Assembly (NCBI GenBank): GCA_029227815.1
Contig: CP118523.1
Coordinates: 1,240,001 to 1,304,000, forward strand
Origin: Clostridiaceae bacterium M8S5
GTDB taxonomy: Bacteria > Bacillota > Clostridia > Tissierellales > MCWD3
Reading direction: 5' to 3'
DNA length: 64,000 nucleotides
Shown: positions 45,759-52,889 of the stretch, piece after piece
Position numbering within the stretch: position 1 is the first letter of the stretch
How the letters are laid out: the number at the start of each line of letters is the position of its first letter
The notes under the pieces: model-generated
What the model saw: the letters and a program-made list of their open reading frames with translations, nothing else
Told to the model about the DNA's origin: nothing
Databases searched by the model: none
Program-made: the position numbers and the translations under genes

Positions 45759-47170
45759 AGCGCAAATCATTGTTTAAAAAATATATAATGTGGTCTTTGA
45801 TAATAATATTTTCCTTATTATTATTGCTAATCAGTATAACTTATAAGAGTATTAAAGATTTTTTTACAGATGAGACATACAATACAATAGAATACGCACA
45901 AAATTTAAGAACGGATACAATAAAAAAGAGATTGGATGCTAACGAAGATTTTCATATAACAGACGAAATAATAAATCAAAATTTTCGAGCAGTGGGTCAT
46001 ATAATATTAGTATATGATGAGAGTAAAAACGAGATTCGTGCTTTCACAAATAGCTTATCTTCAATAAATAAAGATGTTCTAAAGAAAAATATAATAGAAA
46101 TAAACATGAATAATTATAATAAAAAAAGGTATGTTCAAACTATTCAGGGGAAGAAGCTATACTACGTAATAAAAAAGATTGATTCTAAATTTGTGGCTAG
46201 AAAAGTATTTAACTTAAAAAAAGGAATATTAGGGCAAAGAGATCCTGCCAGAGTAAGTGGATATCTGTTATCATATATGTGGGAAACATACTCAAATGAA
46301 TTAACTAGAAATATTTTTAGTCAATTCATTATAGTTGTATTTTCTTTTGTGATAATTATATTAGTTACATCATATATCATGATAAAAAAAATATCTCGCA
46401 GATTTAAAAAACTGGAAGTAGATGTTGCAAACATAGCTCAAATGAAGTTAGATAAACCTATAGTAGTCGAGGAGGATGATGAAATAGGTAGACTAAGCCG
46501 AAGTATAGATAAAATGAGGATTCAATTGAAAAAGCATGACGAAGATTTGAGGAATTATTTCCATAGTATTTCACACGAGTTAAAGACTCCAATTATGATA
46601 ATAAAGGGATATACTGATTCGATACTTTGCAAGAAATATCCTAAAGGAAATTTGGATAGTTCACTATATGTAATAGATGAAGAGATAGATAGGCTAGATA
46701 CTATGGTTAAAAATATATTATATCTTAATAAAATTGATTTTATATCAAAAGGTTATTCCAGCAAAGATAAAGTTGATGTTGTGAAATTGATATACAATGT
46801 ATCAGAAAGATTTAAGAATCTTGATCATTCTATAAAATGGCAATTAGATTTGCCAGATTTTTATACTGTAAGAGGGCAACAAGAACAATGGGAATCAATT
46901 CTTAATAATCTATTAGACAATCAAGTGAGATATGCAGATAAAAAAATAAAGATATCAATAGTAGATGAAAATATACAAATAAGTAATGATGGAGAACATA
47001 TGAGTCCAAGAATTTTAGAAAAGTTATTTAATCCATTTCACAAAGGTGAAAAAGGAAGCACAGGGCTGGGGCTATATATTGTAAAGAGACTGCTGAACTT
47101 AAATAAATATGATATTATAGCTAGAAATGAAGAAGTAGGAGTAATTTTTTGTATAAAAGATATAAGTTAA
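45755..47170 (+). CDS. Sensor histidine kinase
   Basis: The 471-residue membrane kinase has segments at about 11-31 and 187-210 with a sensor region of about 150 residues between. HAMP follows (about 212-265), then H-box SISHELKTP, N-box NNLLDNQVRYA, and G-boxes SNDGEHM and GSTGLGLYI. The N-box carries Gln in place of a more usual residue (DNQVR), a modest oddity. It pairs with the preceding regulator. Confidence 0.93.
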   Translation: MKRKSLFKKYIMWSLIIIFSLLLLLISITYKSIKDFFTDETYNTIEYAQNLRTDTIKKRLDANEDFHITDEIINQNFRAVGHIILVYDESKNEIRAFTNSLSSINKDVLKKNIIEINMNNYNKKRYVQTIQGKKLYYVIKKIDSKFVARKVFNLKKGILGQRDPARVSGYLLSYMWETYSNELTRNIFSQFIIVVFSFVIIILVTSYIMIKKISRRFKKLEVDVANIAQMKLDKPIVVEEDDEIGRLSRSIDKMRIQLKKHDEDLRNYFHSISHELKTPIMIIKGYTDSILCKKYPKGNLDSSLYVIDEEIDRLDTMVKNILYLNKIDFISKGYSSKDKVDVVKLIYNVSERFKNLDHSIKWQLDLPDFYTVRGQQEQWESILNNLLDNQVRYADKKIKISIVDENIQISNDGEHMSPRILEKLFNPFHKGEKGSTGLGLYIVKRLLNLNKYDIIARNEEVGVIFCIKDIS

Positions 47171-47233
47171 TTTTTATTATTGGTATTACAATAGTAAACT
47201 TTATGTGAATATAAATGAATAAATAGCTTAAAT

Positions 47234-47268
47234 AGAGAACTACCTTAGGTTAAAGGCAGTTCTCTTTA
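47234..47268 (+). terminator. Terminator of the second two-component operon
   Basis: AGAGAACTACC pairs with GGCAGTTCTCT (one mismatch) and is followed by a T-rich tail. It lies between convergent genes. Confidence 0.75.
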
Positions 47269-47289
47269 TTTAGCTACGATGATATGTAA

Positions 47290-47496
47290 CTAATCATCAA
47301 TCTTATACGTGAAAGGATATACATCTTCAGCTGTCTTATCTAGTTTATTTGCAAATGCTTTAGCGTCTATTTCTTCTACAGTGTTTCCATCTTTATAAAC
47401 CTTCATATTCCAAACTTCACCATCTTCTTTTACAAGCAAATCTGCTTTATAGGTTGAGCCATCATCAAATGTTACACTTCCTTTTTTCCAAGGCAT
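47290..47496 (-). CDS. Small acidic conserved-type protein, unknown
   Basis: The protein of about 68 residues begins MPWKKGSVTFDDGSTYKADL and reads as a compact beta-rich domain. It has no signal or membrane segment. The start at 47496 has AAAGGAGA about 8 bases upstream; the longer frame from 47514 would read through that site. It is transcribed alone, divergent from the MATE gene. Function unknown. Confidence 0.7.
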   Translation of the reverse strand: MPWKKGSVTFDDGSTYKADLLVKEDGEVWNMKVYKDGNTVEEIDAKAFANKLDKTAEDVYPFTYKIDD

Positions 47497-47639
47497 ATAC
47501 ATTTCTCCTTTCATTTAGTTATAGTAATATTTTTATCAAATTTATAAAAAAAATACATATTATCACATACTAAATAATGCTTGCTTTTACGTCGTATAAT
47601 TTGGTATATTAATTCTAAGACACACAAAAAGGAGAGAAC

Positions 47640-49001
47640 ATGTTTAATAAAAATAATATAAGAGAAGTACTAAAACTCTCCCTGCCAGCTGTAGGAGAAA
47701 TGATACTATATATGCTGATATGGGTATTTGATACTATGATGGTAGGTAATTATGGAGGAAAAGTTAGTGTAACAGCAGTTGGACTTACATCTGAAATTAT
47801 ATATACATTTATAAATATACTAATCGCTATGGGCATAAGTGTTGGAATTACATCATTAGTTGCAAGAGAATTGGGAGCAAAAAACAAGCAAAAAGCTGAA
47901 GAATACGCTAGTTTAGGGTTTGTATGTACAATTGCTATTGCTTTAATAGTTTCACTTATATTCTTTATATTTCCATCGCAGATATTGACAATGGCAAAAG
48001 CAAAAGGGAAAGTTCTATTCTATGGCGCAAGATATATGAGGATTTGTTCTATAGGTACTTTTTTTAATATGGCTCAGACTTCAATAAACGCTGTTTTAAG
48101 AGGTAGTGGAAATACGAAGACACCACTTAAAATATCTATAGTAGTAAATGTAGTTAATATAACTTTAGACTGGGTGTTGATATACGGGAAATTTGGTTTA
48201 CCAGAGCTGGGAGTATCAGGAGCTGCTATAGCTACTACTACGGCAAATATATGCGGTATGGCATTAGCTCTTAGTTATACAATGAAATCAGGATATATCA
48301 AACCAAAACTTAAATATATAAAAAACTATAGTGTTAAAAGATTAAAAGGACTTATAAATCTATCTATACCATCAGCACTTCAAGAAGGTGCATTTAGCAT
48401 AAGTAGGTTAATTAATATATTTATGATTATGTTATTAGGAGATGCGTCTTTTTCAGCAAATCAAATAACTACTACAATAGAATCACTTTCGTATATGCCG
48501 GGGTGGGGATTTGCTGTAGCAGCAACAACATTAGTTGGTAATAAGGTTGGTGCTAAAGATTATAAAAAGGCAAGAGAATACATGAATATATGTCTGCTAT
48601 TTGGAACAGGTATAATGGCATTGTTAGCAGTAGTGTTCTTACTTTTCCCAAATCAATTAATAGCCTTGTTTATAAAAGATTCTGAAACACAGACTATATC
48701 TTTAGGAGCATCATGTTTAGTTATAGCATCTATTGAGCAGATACCAATAGCTATATCCATGATAATAGGTGGAGGGTTAAAAGGAAGTGGAGATACTAAA
48801 AGTCCGTTCATAGTATCTGTTATATCAAACTGGGCATTCAGATTGCCAATGATGTATTATTTTATATATGTAAATAGAAAGCCAGTAACATATGCATGGA
48901 GAATAGCAGCTGTTCAATGGTTTATAGATGCAATATTACTTCTTATTATATATAAGCGAAGGACAAATGAATGGAAGAATCTAGAGAAAAAGTTCAATTA
49001 A
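47640..49001 (+). CDS. MATE-family multidrug exporter
   Basis: The 453-residue protein has two homologous six-segment halves with family motifs (ISVGITSLVARELGA; FAVAATTLVGNKVGA) and AVLRGSGNTKTP/GLKGSGDTKSP in equivalent places. It should expel cationic drugs using a sodium or proton gradient. Ribosome site AAAGGAGAG. It is followed directly by the promoter of the exporter D leader. Confidence 0.93.
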   Translation: MFNKNNIREVLKLSLPAVGEMILYMLIWVFDTMMVGNYGGKVSVTAVGLTSEIIYTFINILIAMGISVGITSLVARELGAKNKQKAEEYASLGFVCTIAIALIVSLIFFIFPSQILTMAKAKGKVLFYGARYMRICSIGTFFNMAQTSINAVLRGSGNTKTPLKISIVVNVVNITLDWVLIYGKFGLPELGVSGAAIATTTANICGMALALSYTMKSGYIKPKLKYIKNYSVKRLKGLINLSIPSALQEGAFSISRLINIFMIMLLGDASFSANQITTTIESLSYMPGWGFAVAATTLVGNKVGAKDYKKAREYMNICLLFGTGIMALLAVVFLLFPNQLIALFIKDSETQTISLGASCLVIASIEQIPIAISMIIGGGLKGSGDTKSPFIVSVISNWAFRLPMMYYFIYVNRKPVTYAWRIAAVQWFIDAILLLIIYKRRTNEWKNLEKKFN

Positions 49002-49004
49002 CAT

Positions 49005-49033
49005 TTGACATCATAGATGGAATATAATAGAAT
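49005..49033 (+). promoter_or_regulatory. Promoter of the exporter D cassette
   Basis: TTGACA (49005-49010) and TAGAAT (49028-49033) are 17 bases apart. The same arrangement occurs upstream of exporters E (50834) and F (52724). Confidence 0.75.
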
Positions 49034-49075
49034 TTAATAGTGATAAATTATATAATCATAAGGGAGGTCGTTAAA

Positions 49076-49162
49076 ATGAAAAAAATAAATAATAATGCCA
49101 ATGTTAACACTACAATTTTTAATAAATATATAATAACGGCCAGTGCAGTTTATTCTATATAA
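49076..49162 (+). CDS. 28-codon leader peptide of exporter D
   Basis: The small ORF starts at ATG with an AGGGAGGTCG ribosome site. It reads MKKINNNANVNTTIF, then NKYIITASAVYSI and stop. A second copy of the same length, with conservative changes, precedes exporter E (50906-50992). It lies between a promoter and a terminator-like hairpin (49185-49217), the usual layout of a ribosome-mediated attenuator. The SD segment GGTCGTT can pair with AACGGCC near the end of the ORF (one wobble). Its role is inferred to be regulatory. Confidence 0.75.
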   Translation: MKKINNNANVNTTIFNKYIITASAVYSI

Positions 49163-49184
49163 TTTATCCGAAAAATTGTTTATT

Positions 49185-49217
49185 AGACCACAGGTTGTAT
49201 AGCTTGTGGTCTTTATT
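49185..49217 (+). terminator. Candidate attenuator of exporter D
   Basis: AGACCACA pairs with TGTGGTCT, followed by a T-rich tail, 22 bases after the leader stop codon. The equivalent hairpin before exporter E has changed loop-side bases but retains stem pairing. Confidence 0.7.
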
Positions 49218-49254
49218 ATTTAAAGTAGAGATGTCTGGGGGATGGGGCATCTCT

Positions 49255-49397
49255 CTGACTGTAGACAAAAGTCCAATTTCTGAGTTGTCGTTAAATTTCC
49301 GTTGCTCACTTACCTCTAAGTAAGCTCTGTTACTCAATTTTAACACGCCTTAAATTGAACTCTTACTAAGTTTTCTATCTAGATGACTTTGTCATCT
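49255..49397 (+). repeat. ~150-bp terminator-associated repeat, copy 4
   Basis: The left terminus CTGACTGTAG and much of the body match copy 1. The right part is more diverged (AAGTTTTCT in place of the usual inverted end), and the accessory hairpin AGATGAC/GTCATCT (49381-49397) is followed by a T-run. A hairpin AGAGATG/CATCTCT (49227-49254) lies immediately to the left. It probably shares one insertion event with copy 5 and was duplicated with the exporter cassette. Confidence 0.7.
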
Positions 49398-49420
49398 ATT
49401 TTTTTAAAAGGAGGAATAAT

Positions 49421-49480
49421 ATGTTAAAAACAAGAACAGAAACAAAAACTATAAATTTAGAAGAGAAGCAATTTACGTGA
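49421..49480 (+). CDS. 19-codon ORF before exporter D
   Basis: ATG at 49421 follows AAAAGGAGGAA and opens MLKTRTETKTINLEEKQFT, then TGA. A 19-codon homologue precedes exporter E (51280-51339), with the same ending QFT-TGA. The strong ribosome site and length conservation in two cassettes support translation. It may be a second leader peptide acting on exporter translation. Confidence 0.6.
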   Translation: MLKTRTETKTINLEEKQFT

Positions 49481-49527
49481 GCTAGGAAAAGTGACAATCT
49501 GACAAAAGAAAAAGGAGCGACTTAATT

Positions 49528-50793
49528 ATGGGTATAGTAAAAAAGATATTTAAACCATATATGGGGTTACCTAAAGCTGTATATGTAATATTTATTTCAA
49601 AAATAGTAAATGCTATGGGAGCATTTGTAATTCCATTATTGACATTAATACTAACAAAGAAAATAGGGCTAGCTGAAGATGATGCTGGATTTTATATCGC
49701 GTTGCTTGGATTTATATACATGCCAGCAGCACTAATCGGAGGCAAGATAGCGGATAGTTTTGGAAGAAAAAAAGTAATAGTGATATTTGGTACATTAGGA
49801 GCAGCTTGTTATTTTTTATGTAGCACTATAGAAACTAGTATAACTACAGTATTTTTGATAGGAGGGGCGTCATTTTTTTTCGGAATTGCTGGACCAGCAC
49901 ATGATGCACTTATTGCAGATATAACAACTCCTGAAAATAGAGAAGGAGCATACTCACTTTCATATTTGGGGCACAATATGGGGTATGCATTAGGACCTGC
50001 TATAGGAGGATTGTTATTTGAGAATCATTTTAGATGGGTATTTATAGGCGATGCAGTAACTGCCATATTAGCTATAAGTTTAGTTTTAATATTTGTTAAG
50101 GATACTTTGTCACAATCTAAAGAAGAGGTATTTGATGAAAATAGAACTATGGAAAAGCATGTAAATGGGTCGGTTATTAAAGTATTATTAGATAGACCAA
50201 TATTAATATTCTATGCTATTATAATGTTTGGATATTCATTTGTGCGTTCTGAGTGGAGTTTCTTAGTACCGCTACATACCGAAGCAAATTATGCTAATAG
50301 TGGAGCAAAATTGTTTGGTTATATAGCAAGTTTTAATGGAGCTGTAGTAATGCTTTTTACAGCAACTGTAACAGCTTTATTAGTTAAAACGAAAATCAAT
50401 AATATAAGAAAGATAGCTATAGGTGGAGTGTTTCATGCACTAGGATTAGGTATGTTGGGATTTTTCAGTAATAAAACAGCTTTTTTTGTATCTATGTTTA
50501 TATTTACAATAGGAGAGATTATTGTTGTTGTTTCAGCATCTCCATTTATAATGAACCATACGCCAGCTTCACATAGAGGAAGAGTAGGAGCCTTACTACC
50601 TACGATAATTGGATTTGGACATGTATTAGGGCCACTTATAACTGGGAAAATACTTCAAGTTGCATCAATAGAAACTATGTGGAAAATAGTACTTGTAATC
50701 ATGCTTATATTCTCATATTTTATGATTTTATTAGAGAAAAACGAAGGGAGATTAGGAGGAAAAGTAAAGCAAAGACAACAAATTAATGCGTAG
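49528..50793 (+). CDS. MFS exporter D, possibly TetA(P)-like
   Basis: The 421-residue protein has about 12 membrane segments with motif A as GGKIADSFGRKK near residue 72, and GPAIGGLLFEN near residue 152 (motif C region). It is a close paralogue of exporter E and more distant from F, and is unrelated in detail to exporters A-C. From memory the N-terminal layout (FKPYMGLP, NAMGAF, LTLILTKKIGL) recalls clostridial tetracycline exporter TetA(P), which is controlled by attenuation; this is unverified. A leader peptide, attenuator and second small ORF lie upstream. Confidence 0.85.
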   Translation: MGIVKKIFKPYMGLPKAVYVIFISKIVNAMGAFVIPLLTLILTKKIGLAEDDAGFYIALLGFIYMPAALIGGKIADSFGRKKVIVIFGTLGAACYFLCSTIETSITTVFLIGGASFFFGIAGPAHDALIADITTPENREGAYSLSYLGHNMGYALGPAIGGLLFENHFRWVFIGDAVTAILAISLVLIFVKDTLSQSKEEVFDENRTMEKHVNGSVIKVLLDRPILIFYAIIMFGYSFVRSEWSFLVPLHTEANYANSGAKLFGYIASFNGAVVMLFTATVTALLVKTKINNIRKIAIGGVFHALGLGMLGFFSNKTAFFVSMFIFTIGEIIVVVSASPFIMNHTPASHRGRVGALLPTIIGFGHVLGPLITGKILQVASIETMWKIVLVIMLIFSYFMILLEKNEGRLGGKVKQRQQINA

Positions 50794-50833
50794 AATCAAA
50801 AAATGAAAAAATACAGAAAATTATAATTATTAT

Positions 50834-50862
50834 TTGACATCATACTTACAATATAATAAAAT
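50834..50862 (+). promoter_or_regulatory. Promoter of the exporter E cassette
   Basis: TTGACA (50834-50839) and TAAAAT (50857-50862) are 17 bases apart. Confidence 0.72.
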
Positions 50863-50905
50863 TTATGGTGATGGATTATATAAATACATAAGGGAGGTCG
50901 TTATA

Positions 50906-50992
50906 ATGAAAAAAATAAATAATAATGCTAATATAAACATTACAATTTTAAATAAATATATAATAACGACCAGTGTAGTTTATTCTATATGA
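50906..50992 (+). CDS. 28-codon leader peptide of exporter E
   Basis: The ATG follows AGGGAGGTCG and opens MKKINNNANINITILN, then KYIITTSVVYSI and stop. It has the same length and most residues of the exporter D leader; the stop changes from TAA to TGA. Conservation of the peptide, not just the DNA, supports translation. The SD part GGTCGTT pairs exactly with AACGACC near the ORF end. Confidence 0.75.
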   Translation: MKKINNNANINITILNKYIITTSVVYSI

Positions 50993-51014
50993 TTTATCCA
51001 TAAAATAGCATATA

Positions 51015-51049
51015 AGACCACAGGTTGTATTAACCCGTGGTCTTTATTT
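51015..51049 (+). terminator. Candidate attenuator of exporter E
   Basis: AGACCAC (51015-51021) pairs with GTGGTCT (51037-51043), with inner GGTT/AACC, followed by a T-run. It is the homologue of 49185-49217. Confidence 0.75.
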
Positions 51050-51057
51050 TTTTGAAA

Positions 51058-51080
51058 GAGAGATGTCTGGGGCATCTCTC
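51058..51080 (+). repeat. Left flanking hairpin of repeat copy 5
   Basis: GAGAGATG pairs with CATCTCTC, directly before repeat copy 5. A related but diverged hairpin (AGATATATGCC with GGCATCTATCT, 51232-51256), followed by eight T, lies on the other side. Confidence 0.6.
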
Positions 51081-51081
51081 T

Positions 51082-51225
51082 CAGACTGTAGAAAAAAGCC
51101 CAATTTCTGCGTTGTTGTTAAAATTTCCGTTGCTCACTTACCTCTAAGTAAGCTCTGCTACTCAATTTTAACAGCCCTCGACTTGAACTTTTACCACAGT
51201 CTGCTATCTAGATGACTTTGTCATC
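51082..51225 (+). repeat. ~150-bp terminator-associated repeat, copy 5
   Basis: The termini are CAGACTGTAG and CCACAGTCTG. The core with GTTAAAATT/AATTTTAAC and the accessory hairpin GATGAC/GTCATC (51211-51225) are present. It occupies the same place in the exporter E cassette as copy 4 does in D. Confidence 0.75.
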
Positions 51226-51231
51226 ATCTAT

Positions 51232-51264
51232 AGATATATGCCTAGGGCATCTATCTTTTTTTTG
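51232..51264 (+). terminator. Terminator, right flank of repeat copy 5
   Basis: AGATATATGCC pairs with GGCATCTATCT (one mismatch) around TAG and is followed by eight T. It resembles the hairpin at 51058-51080. Confidence 0.7.
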
Positions 51265-51279
51265 AAGGAGGTATAAATT

Positions 51280-51339
51280 ATGTTAAAACTAAGAACAGAA
51301 TCAAAAATTACAAATCTAGAAGAGAATCAATTTACGTGA
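51280..51339 (+). CDS. 19-codon ORF before exporter E
   Basis: ATG at 51280 follows AAGGAGGTA and opens MLKLRTESKITNLEENQFT, then TGA. It is the homologue of 49421-49480 with several substitutions but the same length and ending. Confidence 0.6.
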   Translation: MLKLRTESKITNLEENQFT

Positions 51340-51386
51340 ACTAGAGAAATAACAATCTCACAAAAGAAAAAGGGGCGATTTTAATC

Positions 51387-52646
51387 ATGAGCATAGTAAA
51401 AAAGATATTTAAACCATATATAGGATTACCTAGACCAATATATGTAATATTTATTGCAAGAATAGTAAATGCAATGGGTGCATTTATATTTCCATTATTA
51501 GCATTGATACTAACAAAGAAAATTGGATTAGTAGAAGATGAGGCAGGATTATATGTATCACTACTTGGATTTGTAGTTATACCTGCAGCGTTAATTGGTG
51601 GGAAACTAGCAGATAGCTTTGGAAGGAAAAAAATTATAGTGATATTTGACTTATTAGGTTCAGTTTGTTATTTGTTATGCAGTGCTGTAGAGACTAGTAT
51701 GGTAACAGTATACCTAATAGGAGGAGCCTCATTCTTATTTGGAATTGCTGGGCCAGCACATGATGCATTACTTGCAGATATAACAACTCCTGAAAATAGA
51801 GAGGGAGCATATTCACTTTCATATTTGGGATTTAATATAGGATTTGCATTGGGGCCTGCAATAGGAGGATTATTATTTGAAAACTACTTTAAATGGATAT
51901 TTATTGGAGATGCAGTGACAGCTGTGCTAGCTACGAGCTTAATTTTAATTTTTGTAAAAGATACCCTATCAAAAGCTAAAGAAGAGAAATTCGATGAAAA
52001 TAGAGCTATGGAAAAGCATGTTGAAGGATCTGTTTTTAAAGTACTATTAGATAGACCGATACTAGTGTTGTACGCTCTTATAATGTTTGGATATTCATTT
52101 GTATACTCTGAGTGGTGGTTTTTAGTGCCATTACACACTGAAGCAAACTATGTTGGTAATGGGGCAAAATTGTATGGTTATTTAGCTAGTTTTAATGGAA
52201 TTGTAGTTGTGTTACTTACAGCAGTTGTAACAGCTTTATTAACTAAAATGAAAATCCACAATATTAGAAAAATAGCTATAGGTGGAGTGCTTTATGCGCT
52301 AGGATTAGGTATGTTGGGATTCTACAGTAATAAGATAGCGTTTTTTGTAGCTATATTCATATTTACAATAGGAGAAATAGTAGTTACTGTTTCCTCATCT
52401 CCGTTTATTATGAATCATACACCAGCTTCGCATAGAGGAAGAGTTGGAGCCTTGCTACCTACTATAATTGGTATTGGAAGTGTACTAGGACCACTTGCAA
52501 CTGGAAAAATACTACAAATAACTACTATAGAAGTTATGTGGAAAATAATACTTGTAATGATGCTTATGTTTTCATATTTTATGGTTTTGTTACAGAAAAA
52601 CGAAGTGAAATTAGGAGGAAAAGTTGAACAAAGCCAAGATGATTAA
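51387..52646 (+). CDS. MFS exporter E, possibly TetA(P)-like
   Basis: The 419-residue protein is closely similar to exporter D throughout, with motif A GGKLADSFGRKK. The gene and its regulatory leader are offset by about 1.86 kb from those of D, showing tandem duplication of the whole cassette. The proteins and leaders have diverged, so the duplication is not very recent. Ribosome site AAAAGGGGCG. Substrate unknown. Confidence 0.85.
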   Translation: MSIVKKIFKPYIGLPRPIYVIFIARIVNAMGAFIFPLLALILTKKIGLVEDEAGLYVSLLGFVVIPAALIGGKLADSFGRKKIIVIFDLLGSVCYLLCSAVETSMVTVYLIGGASFLFGIAGPAHDALLADITTPENREGAYSLSYLGFNIGFALGPAIGGLLFENYFKWIFIGDAVTAVLATSLILIFVKDTLSKAKEEKFDENRAMEKHVEGSVFKVLLDRPILVLYALIMFGYSFVYSEWWFLVPLHTEANYVGNGAKLYGYLASFNGIVVVLLTAVVTALLTKMKIHNIRKIAIGGVLYALGLGMLGFYSNKIAFFVAIFIFTIGEIVVTVSSSPFIMNHTPASHRGRVGALLPTIIGIGSVLGPLATGKILQITTIEVMWKIILVMMLMFSYFMVLLQKNEVKLGGKVEQSQDD

Positions 52647-52672
52647 TTGAATAAATATAAGAAGATTTGAAT

Positions 52673-52710
52673 AAAAGCTAGATTGGAGTGATTGCAATCT
52701 TGCTTTTTTT
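52673..52710 (+). terminator. Terminator of exporter E
   Basis: AAAGCTAGATTG pairs with CAATCTTGCTTT (one mismatch) and is followed by T residues. Confidence 0.78.
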
Positions 52711-52723
52711 AAGCACTATGCAT

Positions 52724-52752
52724 TTGACATATATATAGCTGTAGAATATAAT
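52724..52752 (+). promoter_or_regulatory. Promoter of exporter F
   Basis: TTGACA (52724-52729) and TATAAT (52747-52752) match consensus exactly with a 17-base spacer. Confidence 0.85.
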
Positions 52753-52773
52753 AAAAATGTTGCACTTACAAAG

Positions 52774-52824
52774 ATGAAGATTGCACGCAATTTATTAGCA
52801 ATATATGAACATAATATTATATAG
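52774..52824 (+). CDS. Possible 16-codon leader ORF of exporter F
   Basis: ATG at 52774 opens MKIARNLLAIYEHNII and stops at TAG. There is no good ribosome site. A hairpin TATAGTAA/TTACTATA follows at about 52819-52848 and overlaps its stop. It is included because exporters D and E have leader ORFs; support is weak. Confidence 0.25.
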   Translation: MKIARNLLAIYEHNII

Positions 52825-52874
52825 TAAGCCCATAAATAAATTACTATAATGTAATAGATATTAAGGAGAACAAA

Positions 52875-52889
52875 ATGAATGAGATATAA
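52875..52889 (+). CDS. Possible 4-codon ORF overlapping the exporter F start
   Basis: ATG at 52875 lies 6 bases after AAGGAG, ideal spacing, but reads only MNEI then TAA. The exporter F ATG (52879), in another frame, has 10-base spacing. Ribosomes may start on the mini-ORF and reach the exporter by re-initiation, or simply use 52879. Confidence 0.3.
   Translation: MNEI

Noticed and set aside
5897-51225. The repeat as a group IIC intron remnant, which also favours terminators
   Set aside because: The ~150-bp repeat has terminal inverted repeats and flanking duplications, neither expected for intron insertion, and no domain V-like 34-base motif was seen.
52774-52824. Exporter F leader ORF as a firm counterpart of the 28-codon leaders
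   Set aside because: No ribosome site, no sequence similarity to the other leaders and a different length; kept only as a low-confidence feature.
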